Shown: one piece after another, positions 21,396 to 36,500 of the stretch
How the letters are laid out: the number at the start of each line of letters is the position of its first letter
Numbering within the stretch: the stretch's first letter is position 1
Assembly: GCF_910591885.1 (NCBI RefSeq)
Contig: NC_063274.1
Span: 10,934,164 to 10,998,163 of the forward strand
Source of the DNA: Bombus terrestris
Lineage: Eukaryota; Arthropoda; Insecta; Hymenoptera; Apidae
Length of the DNA stretch: 64,000 nucleotides
Direction: 5' to 3'
Position numbers and translations under genes: made by a program
Notes under the pieces: generated by a model
The model's input: only the letters and a program-made list of their open reading frames with translations
What the model was told of the DNA's origin: nothing
The model's database searches: none

Positions 21396-24300
21396 ATATT
21401 TTATCTACTTTACTTTCATAAACTTCCATCGAATGCTGAAAGCATTTTTACTCTATGTATATTTACGCGTTGTTAATGAGAATTTGTAATAAAGAGGCAC
21501 TCTATGCACGAACCACTAAAAATGGCAAAAATTACGTGGAAAATAAGAAAAATAGCGATCGCGCCGCAATCTTATAACATCAACGACAACAGGAAGTCAC
21601 AAGGGCATAGAAGGCTAATGCATAAGATTTACAAGCGAGAGCTTGCACGCCGGCGTTTCACAGAAACAACCTGGTGTTTATTCATACTAAACGAAGCACA
21701 TGCTTCCGCCTTCGAGATTCTATTCCAACGTGAGCATGCTGCTTTTCGTACATGTTTCTTGTTTCGCTTTTTGTTCTGAATAAAGCAAACCATCTTCATT
21801 ATAGCGTACAATGTTTTTTGCCATCCATATATATAAGTATATAGTTAAAAAATATATATATTCAAATTTGAAATACTACAAAATTAACTCCTTATCAAAG
21901 AAAGTTCACAGGGAAAAGCATTATAAGTATATTTTTGTCCATTTTCTAATTTTAATGATACTTTGTGATCAAAGGATTGTAATATGCTATATAATTATGT
22001 ACTTCATAATATACTATAATTTTAATATACATTAATTTTTTAAAAGTAAATAAAAGCTAATAAGTTGAAGTCGTGTTAAGTTGAAGTTCAAAAATCCAAT
22101 AAATAGAGAATCTTGGCAACATGGGATTGTTTGACAACATATATATAGAATTTTAATATTCTTTCCCTAAAAATCAGGAAATGTGTATATTTCTTCCCGT
22201 AGCTGTTACATTTATGATTAACTTCTTTCCTAACAAATTTGTTGAATGAAATTTTGCTGATTTCAACAAGAAAACATTTCTTCTTAAAAACACGCCATAA
22301 AATTAACTCGACACAGAATATTTCTTTTCAAGTCTCGAGTAATATCCCGTTTCATGACTTTTCCTATATTTTCAATAGGGAAAAAGCAAACGCTGCGAAC
22401 CGTGTTTCGCTTGAATTTCGCTTTCACGGAGGCTCACACCGTGGCAGCACGAGTCGACGAATGTCTCGCGTTTCCTACTGACGACTTTCGTTAAAGCTTA
22501 ATTTCGACTCGAAGCTGACGGTTAAGCGGACCGTTGGAAACACAAGAATTACGTGTCAAGTGGCCCCCGATGGATTAAACGCGGATGGAGAACGTTAACG
22601 TTTGAACAGACTTCTTTTTCTTTTCTTTTACGCCAGTAAAAGCCTGATTTTAAACGAGCATTCGCAATTTACCGTCGCCGAGTGCAGAAACAGGCAAAGA
22701 AACGTATTTCCTCGGACCGTTCACACTCTTACGCTTTAAATAGTCCGATCCGTTGAGATGCTTAGTTTGAATGTGAACACGGACGCGCGAACTCGTGTCG
22801 ACATCCAGTGAAAAGCTGAAATAATTTCTTAACCTCGCGATGTTTCTCCAACAATGGCGTTGTTAGCCAAGCGGACGAACGTGAAATGTTGGTTATTACA
22901 AAACGCCGGTGGAATTTCTGACACTTCTGTCGACGAGACTTTCCGTTGGCATAAATTAATTAAAACCAGGATGTTGCGTAGTGATTAAGTAGAAGATGAT
23001 TGCCGTGTATTGTGCGATTTCAAGGCCTCGGAAGGGTGAGAGTACCGTGTTTGACAATTGTGTCAACGATCATTAAGAGAGGAAAGATACCTTAACAGAA
23101 GGAAGTTAATGAGCTAGAGATATTGACAATCAGAAGAAATATACGTTTATTTTTATGTACCTTCATTTATACATTCATTGTTGTATAAGATGTATTTCTA
23201 ACGTAAGAGGTTGTAATAATGATGATACTATAATAAAACATTGTATCAAAGTAAGTTGTAGAATTTTCATTTCTGACCTGAAGATCTAATACGAAAAAAT
23301 TTGTCGCAGATATTTAGTGAACTCGTATATTATTAAATTCGTTTGTTATGGGTTGATAATAATTGGCTATCAATAAACAAATTACTCAAAGCATTCCTGT
23401 TGAAGAAAGATAAATAAAATATGCGAAAATAATTTTAACAAATTTGCATTTCTTTTAATCTCACAAATTTATTAACCTAAGCCAAAATCGACATAAACAC
23501 CAGCTACCCTTCCTCCAGTAAATCGTATCAGATTTATAAACTAAAAAATCCACAGTATTCCGGAAACGCAACAAAAATGTCTGGTCGTAAATCTGTCGGA
23601 TTGATAATCGTGATACATTAAAAGCACACGTGTGAAACATTCGAAGGGAAAAAAGTCAAATTTCGCCGGGCGACGGGCCGGGGTTTCGCGTAAAGGCAGA
23701 TCAATGTTTCCGCATGAAACACATCGAGCCGACTATCAAAAATAACCGGCCGATATTGTTGCGAGCGATTTCATAAGCCAACGGTAAATCACGAGAACTC
23801 GATTTGATCTCTGTACTTCTGCACGCTCTTTCACGTGCCCTTCCACGCATACAAAACAGCGGCCGCTTCAAAGAACATAATTCAGGGGATTATCGCACGC
23901 GCGCGAAACGGGACAAATATTGGCACCGTCAAAACTGGTTCGCCGAAAGCAAATTTCAAAGTGTACCAGAAAATAAATAACGCTGTGGTGAATAATAAAC
24001 ATCGCGGTGTCGACGGTAAATTTTTCCATTTTTCCAAGCTTGATTACGCCGCGCATAAATTTATCGTTCGTCGCTCTCTACCGTTGTTTCGAAATTGCGA
24101 TCGAAAAGCGTATCGAAAACACACGCGACGCGTTGTATTTTGCGTACGAAAAAAATTTTACTCGTTACAACGTCAGTTGCTATGTTAACATTATTTCTGA
24201 TTGTTAGATTCTAATTGTTTATTTGAGGTTTTCATTCTCATCATCGATATGTGCTCGTAAAAGACACTCGCTACGATATGAAAAAACATCAAATATCGTT

Positions 24301-27300
24301 ACTAGATGTCACTACACTCTACAAAGTATTTTACATAATTGTTGTTTTATCATATGAAGAATCTAGATTAGAATGATCACTTTGATTAGGAAAATCATGC
24401 ATATCTTATAACACTTATATTACTTTTATTCATTTACAATGTTCTACTACACTAATAGCAACAAATAATCGCCTAAATTAATGTACATATATAATGATAT
24501 AACATATCCTATACAAACTACACAAACTACACAAAAAAATCAAAAGACTAAAACAAACAGATACCTTTTTCTGTAGATAAAAAAGAAATTCCCTGTCAAG
24601 ATAAACCAGCATCCTCTGAACATATACATAGCTATTAAAACAGCCCTAATAGAAAACTAAGTATATCGCGAAACCAGATCTGCAGAATTATATTCTAGCC
24701 CATTTACAACGCTAACAAAACGTCACATGATGCACAGTTCAAACGTGATCAGCGTGTGTTGACGCACGAAATCGTTTGTTCCGCTGAAAGCAAGAAGAGC
24801 TTTTACTATCGACCGTGTAATTTAACTCTTGCACAGCCGAGATGGTTGCGGTCAGCACAGTGTTTACATCGTCGGTAATATGCTCTTTGGCGATCGAGAC
24901 AGCTCGTCCGAAGGCGAGTTTACAACGTGCGACGCGGACGCACACCTACGCGTATTCCACCGTCGCTTTCGTTCATCACGGTTAATCACGTCGCGGTTAC
25001 GATAAGTGTTAATTATGGTTTTCGGTCCGCTTCGTAGATCATTAGCTCCTTTCATCTGCATCGCGGGAACGTCACGACGAAGGGGGTCACTGGACGGTTA
25101 TAGACGACGATCCGGCTCGATCAAAATGTGCAAGCTGTACACCGGCATCGACTGATTATAGGTTACAACGCATTGTATCGTACTAAACACCACATTTACT
25201 TCAAATACCCAGCGCGACTATCAGATTATGAAACGTAATACGGTACTATTTATCGCGTTCATTGCTCCTGCTATTGAAACTTTGTTCAGCAGAAACCACC
25301 AATCCAAAATCCATGAATTAAGAGTAATATATCGTTGACTCTCCTCTATTCCTGTATTATGTCATGATTTTAAATCGCAGATAATTGAAATTAAATATAT
25401 TAATAACGAATTCGTTAATATATCTCCAATTTAAAAAAAAAAGCAAGAAATTAATCGACACATAGATACATACCTACATAAATGTATTATTCGGTGAGCC
25501 AGAATGCACCCGGTATAGTGTGTTAAGTATAAGCGTGTTTAAATTCTCACAGAAATTAAATCTGCACAAAATTTACTAATTATGTACTCGGTTCCTTCGG
25601 TCTCCTACGTCGCGTGTTTAGAAGAGTCTGCGACACATTAAATTACTTCGTTTCGTTAGCCAGTCAGTCTGAGACACTTTACGCGAAAAATTACCACGGG
25701 GTAAGGTTTCGTCGCTTTCTCGCAACGGGACGAAAAAACAAGTTTCAAAGCGACGGGTCCAACGCGTAACGACATCCTCGACGCTCGATTTGCAATTAAA
25801 TACAGGTGGGCGCACGCTTTTCCTTTCGGCGAAAACGACTTCCGGTGAGAAATATTTCGCGATTTTGTGGCCTCGTTAACGAGAGATCGTTAAATGTAAA
25901 GAGGATTTTTGTACATTAACCTAATGCCTGACAATTTTCGGTTCAGGACGCACAGTAAATAAACATGAAATTACGATGCCTCTGTTCGAGGACCGTCGGA
26001 CGCGGAATGCGAAGGAAAGCGAGAAAACGAGCCGCAACTACTCTCGTTAGAAGCATACGACCCACGGCTAACTTCGTACGGTACTGAACATCACATCTCT
26101 CCGACAGGTTGCATCTCGTTAGGCGGAATGAACGATAACTTCGAGACGATGCACTGATGGCACGCAAAACAACACTTCCCACGCGCATAATAGACCGTGC
26201 TAAAGACCTTCAACGCATTGCAAATTATAAGAAGATAAAAACTAAACTGTCATTACACGCGTGCGGATTTCTCATGGTGATTTTCACGATATGTATTAGG
26301 CAAATTGTAAAACCCAATATGTTCTATACTTTCTCTTCTTTTCTGTTACTAACTTTCAATGCCGCTTCAGCGCAAATGTGGTTATTAGTGAAGATGATGA
26401 TCATTAAAAATATTATAGGAATTTTGATGTAGAACATCGTGAGTTTCAGAAAGAGACTAAAAATTTGTTTTCTCTCAATGAGATTTTCATTTACGGCTTC
26501 CCTAATCTAAAAACTAAACTCTGTACATCCAGGGCAATTTAAAAAAATATATTTAACGACAATTGTAAAGATCATATGTTGGTGGGTCATATTTAAAAAT
26601 TAGATTGCGCTTAGGTTTCTTTGATTTTTTCTAAACGCTAAGTCTTTAGTAGCCACAATTTGTAAAGAGAAGAAAGGTGCATAGAATTAGTAAATGATTT
26701 GGATCGGTAAATTTCCTGTGACAGGCCGGTTGTCTCTTCAGCCTGGAGCGGTTCAAGTACAACAAAGGGCTTTACGTGAAATCTCAGAGGTAGACGAAAG
26801 CGTTTCTTTGTCGAGCACTCGAAAGCAACGAGGGGACATCTGTTATTTTCCGAGATTGTATCACTTTCAATGAGCGCGCGCGATGTTTCTTTTTTCCCCA
26901 CCTCTGGAGCTCGCTCGCAGACGAGTCGGCGTTCGTGTAAAAATAATAAAGACGGACAGGTGTTCGCCGTGTCCGCGCGCCATCGTGGCCCGCGATCCCT
27001 AATTCCGCCGACGATGGCATAAATTATTCATAAAGGGAAAATTTGTTTTATTCGTTCGAAATATACTAGCACGTTCGCGCACGCGGTTCCGAAATTTTGA
27101 AAGTATAATGAGATGAAAATATCAACGGCGGAAGCTCAATCAACGCGAAACGGCGCCGTACGGAAATTCCAACCTGCCATCGTCGTTCCGTCGTTCTACA
27201 ATTGATTTAACAGCGTGTTGTTCTTCGAAAGATGTCTCTCGCGAAACGAAGGAAGATCCATTTTCAAGATATGAAACGGTCGCTTGCTATTCGTAATATG

Positions 27301-29279
27301 ACGAGGGTTTATTCTTTGATAATTACTAGACTTCATTTTCATACTGAATATAGTCGGCAAATTCTTCAATTTATCTTATCTAAATCACTTTATCAATAAC
27401 AATCAGAGTAGATGTGCTTTACTTATTTAACAGGTAACATCGTTTCAAATTCATCTATGCATTTATTACGTATAGACTTCTATCACATAATCTAAAATTC
27501 ATTCTAATTAAAAAGTATCATATTTAATCTTTAATTCTTTGCTACTTCAGACATTTAACCAAGCTTCTTATCAATGTTGTAACATAAAAAAATTGTAGTT
27601 TTTAAAAAACGATTTTGATGAAGAACTTTATAGTCTCCCGCTTCGTTTATCTTAATTTCAACGAATCACAGCGAATAACCTTAATTTCCCCGATTTCACG
27701 TGAAAAAGGTAATTTGGATGCTCGGCAAATTTTCGCCGGTAAATAACAAAGGGTAGCGGCTGCATTATTTAATCCCTCGAACGGTATAAACCCGATGCAA
27801 TTCACTTTCAATTGACAGCGTTTTTTCCGCGATCACAATAAGCTACAGGAGTGTTAACAGCGCTATTGTGGCTCGCGCAATTTGTGGCTAAGCGTTATGC
27901 CGTCGGCATTTCAAGTTATTACGTCTATTCTGGTTTATTACAATTTCTCATGGGCGAATCTACGCGAAAAAATTTAGTCCATTGACGATCCGGAACGAGC
28001 AATCAGTTTCACTGGCTCAAGGCGTAAAATAAGGTATAGTATCACTTGCGGCTATAGCAGTAGCAAAGCACTTTACGTAAAGGATTTACTGCTCACAGAA
28101 ATGCACTTCGTTTTACTAACTCGGATCGACTGTTTGGTATTTTCGTAAATTATTAGCTTACGTTTCATCTGTTTTTTTTTCTTCTTTTTTTTTTTTTATA
28201 GAAAATATATCACGGGATATAGTGAATAATTAGCGAGCTTGTGATTGACGGTAAATTGATTGAAAAAAGTTGCACAACGTTAACGAATAACTTCTGTATA
28301 GAAAACTATTTGGCTCTATTGCTTTTAAAAACGCATAAAATATAAAACAACTTTTATAGTGGCGATCGCAAGATTGTATTAATGTAAGTGGTTTAACGTA
28401 AAGCTTTGTTACCATGAAATTTATTATAAAGATAATACGCATGGAAATCAGTACTACTTGAATTTAATAAAAATATGAAAAAATGTGGAAAAAAAGTAAA
28501 AGCACTTTGTATTTTTCGAAGATATACAATATTATTAATGCTATTTCCTTTCCTTGCAACTGAAATACTTTCAAAGTTAACTATTTAACAACCTAGTAAC
28601 GAATCCGTCGGCAATCACAGATACAAAACTTTAAAGATGTAATTTTACGAAATAAATAACGTTTTATAATTTTTCACTATAAAATAGCAAAAGAATGCTG
28701 TATCATTCAATTTATATGTGATAATGTTTACAGAAGAGGAAATTTTTACAAGATATCATTGACCGCCGGATCCTGATAACCGACAAGTTTCATACCATAT
28801 ATGAATTTTTAAATTTCGCGCCTATTTCCAGTTAAATATAAGAAGACGCAAAAGCAGTTGTAAATGTAACTAGCTTTAGGATCAGCCGTTATAAGTGCTT
28901 GATAATTTACATCAGGCAAACCTACTTTTACATTCTTAAATATCAGAAAATAAATGAAATTTACCTAGAAGAGATAAGAAATCATATCATGGCTTAATTA
29001 TGCCGTATGCATATGCACTGTAACTTTGCGCGTTCTAACCTGTATCTTCTAATAACGTATGACCATCTCTATGAAAATTTACATTCACGACTGACACATC
29101 GAAATTTATCGAACGATAAAAACTAATAAACGTACCGTGTCGAGAATGGCCGTGGTCAGGCCGGATCCAGTCACCAGCTAAAAGCACAATCCGCAGCTAC
29201 GTGTCTCCGCGGGATGTTCACAACACTTTTCGAACGCAGCTCGACCAGCGGTACTATTCGAGCGGCTCGATTCGCCACG

Positions 29280-30540
29280 ACTTCGAAAACAGATGAATCT
29301 CGCTGTACGTATCGTAGATCTTCTTGGAAACGGTCTCACTGATCACTGAGAATTGCACAGTTTAAAACGGAAGTGGCGCGAAATGCTCGTAACGGAATTC
29401 ACCACTGCAGCTTAGCTGCAAATCGATCTAAAACGAAGATTGCCTCCTGTGTTGCAAATCGGCACAGGAAAAATCGACAACCACGAAACGACAACGACGA
29501 CGACAATGACGATGAACGATTCGTCGTTCACGGAAACACGAACGAGACCCGTGGTCTGCGATCGAAGACGAGATTCGACGGAACGTGATAGAATGACCGC
29601 GTCGCGAGAACAACGTCGCTCTCTACCATCGGCAACGACTATTTCGGTATTTTCGGGCGGGCGAGTCTCGTATACTGTGTTTATCGGTCGTTATCGCGGC
29701 AAGCTGACCAAGGAAAACGAGAAGAGGACAATTGAACGTGAGCGTCGGTGAAGAGGAAAGAAACACGTGCAACTCGAAAACAGGGGTGCAGTGACGCGTC
29801 ACTGCTGCGGTGCGCGGCGCCCGATTGACCATCAGAGTCTGCCTTCCTTCATGCGAAGATCCCTGCCGCACGATTTCGGCACCCCCACCCCTCACGCTCA
29901 ACACACTCCCAACCGTACGATCTCCCTCTCTATCGGGCTGTCTTCTCTTTCCTTCTTCGTTTCTCTTTCTAACAGCAGGCTCAGCTAGCCCGACGAGGTT
30001 CCTGCGCTGCCGGGCAAAGTCGCCGAAGCCGAGGTGGCTGCGAGACCGACCAGCGTCCCGTTTCGCCTGAGCGTGTCTATGGGTGGAGCTAGCGACACGC
30101 TGGCGTGGTCGTGTCTCGTTTTCTCGTACATCCGACATTCCCCGTTTGCACCGATGCCGTTACAGTGGGGGAAATCGAACAAGCAACATCGTGCGACGTC
30201 GCAACGTTCTCGAGCCTTCACCAGCCAGTATTCGTGCCACAGAGCCACTTTCAACGACGAGGATGTTGGAAATGGGCGGCGCTTCGTGGAGGTGGCGCCC
30301 TTTGTCGTTGGACCGCGCCACAGGACGCCATTGTCTGTTTGGCGGCGCAGCACCGCGCGGCGTGCGCGACGCACGTCGACGCCCGGCGTCGCGACGCCAC
30401 TCTTGCACGCAACGCCGTCGCGGCCGTCGTCATCTTCCTGCCTCTTTTCTCTCTGCCTTCAGCTAGCCGCCCGAATTTCTGCGCCGAGAGGTAAGTCGAC
30501 GATCCGTACGTATGCGCGTGTGTTTGTGCGTCGTTTACAT
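29280..30540. promoter_or_regulatory. CpG island, probable promoter or first exon of an unidentified transcript
   Basis: The most CpG-dense stretch of the desert, peaking at 30250-30490. On the plus strand it ends with a near-consensus donor, GCCGAGAG|GTAAGTCG, at 30490/30491, followed by ordinary GT- and T-rich sequence, as expected for a 5' UTR exon and its intron. All strands show long open frames here (up to 240 codons), but this is expected in GC-rich DNA and no translation resembles a known protein. Whether the transcript runs left (towards toy) or right is unresolved. Confidence 0.4.
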
Positions 30541-33500
30541 GTTAGTCCTATACAGGTATGTGTGCATATGTGTGAGTTGTGTACGCGCACGGACGTGAGG
30601 ATGCGTGAACGAGATTCTCGTATGAACGTGTGTCGCAATTTGCTACTTTATTGCTCCTTTTCCTCCACCCTTCTTTTTTTCTCGTGTCTCTTTCCTGCCA
30701 TACATTTTCTTGTCTGTATAACCGTCTTGTACTGTTTACCGCGTCTTCCAACATAGACAAACATTATTCTTTATGTACACCACTTTTTACAAATATTCGT
30801 TACACATTGTTTCTTTTATACATTGCACGAATACATGTGGACTAGGGTTTTTTAACGTAAAGGCAACGTGAGGAAGTTTCTTAAACTGGAACTGGTGTCA
30901 TTCGGAAGTATACGAGATTGAACAATGTCAGTCTTCGACTGCCACCTATGTACACATGCTTGTACTCGCAAGTTTCCTACCTACCTTTAATTCCCTACTT
31001 CATGGAATACTGCGTTACAGTTAACCCATTCCACTAATCGTCCATCAACCATTAATATGTGTATTTTACGCATCCGTATATCAAAGAAAAACATTTTAAT
31101 TTCCTACATACGTACATTGCACTGCTTTCTTTTATCTTAAACAGTTTCTCTGTATGACAATAATTATTCTGTACTACTGATACTTTGTATAAATCGTCTA
31201 ATCTATGTAAGTACTTACTGTATCATCCACACTGTATGTACTTAATTACATAAGACGTGAACTTCAGATCGTGTCACAAGAAGGCAGCACACACGCGAAA
31301 TAATTGTTCGGACACGTTCGATCGTATCGCGAAGTCGACATCGTTTTGCCCTAGAACAGGTGACTCCAATTACGGTCCAATTACCTGTGCGTTTAATTCT
31401 CGTCCGACGCGACGGTTGAGGCGTTAATTCGAGAGCGTGTACTTCGCGAAAAAAAGGACAAAAGAAAAGAAAAAGAAGCAAGAGAGAGAATCGTTACCAA
31501 TGACAAGCAACGTGTTAACACCCATACCAAGTATAATGGATCACGACAGAGTGTCGCACATGCATTTCGGATATAAATCTCCAACGATTGTTCCTTCCAT
31601 TCGGCGACGTACTCGACGCATGAAAAGAGAAAGAGAAAAAACAGACGACTCCTATGGTCGTTAATTATTTTCGAGCGCGAGAGATGCATTCTCGTGCGTG
31701 TCCCGATTTTTCCTACCAATCATCGTTTCTCGTTTCGACGTTATTCAATGCCGGATGAATGGCCGATTTAATATTAATTATTGTTTATAATGAACAGCAT
31801 TTTTTCGTGTCACCTCCTCCATCTTCGTTAGTCTGTTGATCTAATTGAGTATTTATAATTGTTTACGTTTCGAGCATGACTATGCTTCTTTCTGCGTTCA
31901 TCGGATGATAGATATTAAAGTATTCTAATTATAGAGAAAGGATAATATAATAAGATATATTGTATTATGCGTATACTGTTATTTCTATTATCTGATAACC
32001 ATGGAATAATATTGTAGTAAAATTTAATGACAAAGTGAAAATACATATGTACTATGTATATAGGTAACTACTATAATGGTATGCAAGACTTTTCAGATTT
32101 TTCAGACAACAGATTTTTCACTTTATATTCGAAAAGATATATTTCAAGAAACTTTAATTTGTATCATATGTCTATGTAACAATACTTTATTTATTGTACT
32201 ATTTTCTTATATCCAATACTATTCAAATTATTATTATTATTATCCCAATATTAGTTAACATTCTTCCAGACATTGTTCTTGAAATATGTACGTATAAAGT
32301 GAGAAATCTAACCAGAAAATTTTACACACCATTGTATATGTCGTTACGAAAATAAAAATTTAGCAAGGAAAGAAAGCAACAATCTTACAGCAGCTTCTAG
32401 AACGACACGAGAACAATGTATTCGCAACAAACAGTTTCCACTTCGTTAGTACGAACCTTTCTTTCACGTGCTAAAGAGCAGCACGGTATACGGCCGCGAC
32501 ATCGTCTCATGTTTTTTCCTTAAACAGTCGGAGTTTAGCTAAAAAGACAGCAACCTGCACTCGGTCGATTTTGCCTACACGTGAGTGGTCATACACCGCC
32601 CGAACTTTCCGAGGGAAGAACACCGAAGATACACCGCCAAGGACGGCCGATCTCACTAGCGACGCTACTTAATACGTGTACTCGACCGAGTGTGCAATTA
32701 ATCACCGATCCGTGGGTAATTGGTGCCGGGGCACGGGAATCGATCAGGCCGGAGCATCGACGTGTGCACGGGCCATTCAACGAAAGTTCCGTCACACTAT
32801 GTCCTGTCCTCCGAGACATCCGGTTGAAAGTGTTTCGTTCAGAGGCTACTGTTGAAAAAAAGGGACCGGCAAGTTCGAAAAATAGACGAGGATGTGGCGT
32901 TTATACTCTCTGTCCAATGAGAAATCCAATGAGTTAGAAGAGGGAAATAAGATCACGTATCATAACCTGAAGGAAACTAGGATCAATTCTCAATTTTGGT
33001 ATTTTACTTAGATAGTTACCTCTTTGAACATTAACCTTTTCAGCTTTAGCAAGTCAGTTTAAATATTGTAAAGATTATAATTCATTATATAATAATTATA
33101 AAACAATTGTTGGTATATCGTGTAATGGGTTATGCTTATCTCTTATCAATTGGACTCGTTGGACAGAATAAGAACCTGAAAAATGTAACATAAAGTATAA
33201 ATTAGAATTAAGCTTAGAATTGAAGTTAATTTTATATATATAAAAAAATAAATAAATTGTAATTGCAGAACTAAAAAGGGAATAAATGAACTACCTTCGA
33301 ATTATTCGATACTAATCCTTCGATCTCATCCATAGATTATCAACAACAGTTATCAACGATACGTTTCGGAAAACTATTTCACGACTTCCTTAGCATAGAG
33401 AAATATTTTCCCAGAAACTTTCAACAATAAAATTATTCAAGCAGAAAAATCTGCTTGCAAGCAAAATTCTCGTATCATCTCACTGATCAAATTGTATCTG

Positions 33501-36500
33501 ACTCGATTACGTACATAGACAGTCTTCTCAGATGAAAGGAGGAAACAGAGTACGAAAAGAGAGAGGAGAAGAGGAAAAGAGAGGAAGATGGACGATTACC
33601 AGATATGTAACTAGATTAAAGTAGAACGGGTAGATGGGTAGCGGATAGATACCTATGTATATAATTATGTCTCGACGCTTGAGTGACACTTCTCATTTAT
33701 TTCGGTCGTTGATCCCACAACTGAGCACCCTCCTTACGCGTGGCTCCCGATTAAAATGCTCCGTGAATACAAGCATGGATCAGACGATTCAAACGATACT
33801 TCCGCCTGTACTTCTTCCTCTGAATTGTTTGTAACCGTCTCTATATCGACACAGATACAAAGAACCCCATAATCATCTTCTTTCATTTCTTTTTGCCTCT
33901 TCTCTTACAGTTAATTTGTTTCCTAGAAATATTATCCGGAGTCTTTGAAAATGCACTTTGCCTTTTTAACGGTATACCCATCTTAAGCAAAGTATTTACC
34001 ATTTGATTCGAAAGATTCCTGTCAACAGGTTGTGAGCTTCTAAGCTTTATCCTATGGGTTTGGGTCCTGAATCTTTAAGAATGCTAAATGGACATTACCC
34101 GCACCGGTTGGCTAGAAAAGTGGGTTTTGTTGGAAAATTGGTTAAGTGAGTGAAAAATGACCGGCATAATCCGTATAACAAAATTCTATTCTTACATTTT
34201 GGTTTTGTAATATGTAATCGATATAAGACATATTTGCATATTGTTCTTTTTGCATTCGTGCGGTGCTCGACTCACTGATGGATGTTGTTCATGTAAATAT
34301 CATTTAAATTTGGCCGAATTTTTATGTGTCACACTGACAATATGGAAAACAATTTAGTTTTAGAAAATATCAAAAATGTGGTCTTAATATTAAAGTACGT
34401 CACAGTAATAACGAGGAAATCGCTTGATCCCTTAATATTCTTCCTTCTTTCTCGATAAATTTTCTATCAAAGACGCAAAGCTTCGTTCAAATTGAACTAT
34501 ATAATGGAACAAAGATCAATAGCATTTGTATCGGTAGGATTAGGTGGCTTCCGTGAAACGTGGGACAGTCATATCGTTGTCAGAATTTCGACGCGGCTCT
34601 TTCGTCACGCCCCTCGTGTACCGTTCAGCTTATCCAGCGCGTACAATTGGATTTATCAAGTTAAAGTTGAAATCGACGGGTGCCATGCGTTCCTGTTGCA
34701 AACGACGACGACACGTACCGTTGGGACGTCGACTGATGCTCGTGAAACGTGTATGTCAAACATCGGCCGTATCGGATAGTTTTGCTGCGGAAATTCCACT
34801 TGGCTTCTGATTGAAAGTTTATCTCAAAAGTGTGCCAAATCGATGTTCCATGGGTCAGTTGTCTGTAACGCTTCTCGATTATTGCGTTTACTTCTGTTTA
34901 CCACTATTCATTATCTCTTTGATAGAGAAGTTTTTCATAGATGTAATCATTGTTCCTCTGCATTTTTGCGAAGTTTAGAATACTTTGAAAAGTTGAACGA
35001 CGTCTACTATAAATTGTCTACTATAAATAATTATTAAAATGTAATTTTTTAAGATACCGATTTTTATATATATTTTTACACATTTTGCATGAGAAACTAT
35101 TTGGTGGAATGTGAAAAACATTTAAGATAACATTCTATCACATTATATACATGTGATCCTTTATATACGTTACGTCCATTATATACATATATATCCTTTA
35201 CTTTTCTACAAAATAAAAATCATAAATCACTATATAGTAGTTCATCTTTAAATATTTCCACCTAATAATCTTGGTCGTACGACATCAATCTAAAAAATGG
35301 GAAAAATATCATCTAACCATATCTAGCAAATAATAATTTCTAATCTCCTTCTTTTATAGGCCATATTTCGTCGTCAACGCCACACCGTATCTTCGCCATA
35401 TTGGCATACGAATTGTCACATTTGCAAATCTCTGGCGGCCGTGTATCGAGTTTTTCAATAAACCGCGAGTCTCGTGGCTCACATTATATATCCGGCGAAA
35501 TCGGATGGCCGGAGGTCGGAAATGGACAATCTATTGTTTACGCGGATAATCTTATTAATGGTACGTTAATCCCTGTGTCCAGCGGTGTTCAAACAGCCGC
35601 GTTGCAGTTCGTTAACTTAATGGTTATTATTAGAATGAAACGCGGCTCGCTCGCGGCCCGACGCAATCCGGATAAGCCGAAAGGCAATAAAGAGAGAATT
35701 GTAAATGCTTCGGTTGAAAATGCTGCCAACAATACGAGGGCAGGGACTGGCAACGAGCTTTTCCATTCGCGTTAATCGTTCAAATAATACCCGTGGAATA
35801 TGAAATTCACCTAGTCGGAAATGCTGATACCCGCCGAGAGTCAAGTTTTCATTCATGACAGCGAGACCGTGCAATGGATCCCCGGAAAAAATATTTTCCA
35901 ACATCCGTTTTCTACGAGAACCGCCTGCTTTAAATGGCAGCCTCATTTCCTAATTATTAGGCTAATCTCACGGCACGTGAATTCGACATAACAACGTGGC
36001 AAATCCTGCGAGAAATATGATCCAGCGGCTGGATCGTGGTTCGCTGCATATACTTCCGGTGAGGACACCGGAAGTTCTCAGTGTCACGGATAGCTGAATA
36101 TATGGTGGCTTTGCCTGTTGTTTAGTGAATATTTTTGCATGCATCCAAAATCATGCCATACGATTACAGATATCGGCGAAAGAAGTGCAAAGAATAAACT
36201 ACTTTATACCTTTTTTGTACCTTGATCGAATGGATCAGATAGCAACATATAAGATAAGATAAATTTCTTAAGAAAATATAGGGCACATTTTATTTTGAGA
36301 GCTTTGACCCATAGTAACTTCGCCCGAAAGAAACATAGTATATAAATATTTCGCCTAATCTCTCAGTGGTTACATAGCGGGATAAAAATGGGCCCACTCG
36401 CCGACCAAAAAATGTATCAGGTTACCGAAAGACGAGTTTCGAGAAGGGAATCGATGGTAACTGACGAGGACATTTCGAATGAGAGGAAGAAGATGATCAG

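Larger units (their letters stand above)
20466..29120. other. upstream non-coding region of toy, no gene recognised
   Basis: AT-rich DNA with CpG-richer patches at 22.4-23.0, 23.6-24.1 and 24.7-26.2 kb. Reading frames on both strands are short and resemble no family. If the toy exon at 20.1 kb is internal, its upstream exon should lie here or further right; no donor stood out. A cluster of inverted repeats lies at 21.2-21.4 kb. A long T-rich run lies at about 28.17-28.20 kb. No tRNA or rRNA is visible. Confidence 0.6.

Noticed and set aside
30034..30756. Longest open frame of the window, 240 codons on the plus strand
   Set aside because: It lies across the CpG island, where stop codons are rare in all frames; other frames and the opposite strand are also open. 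The translation is Arg/Ser-rich, runs across a good splice donor at 30490, and resembles no family.
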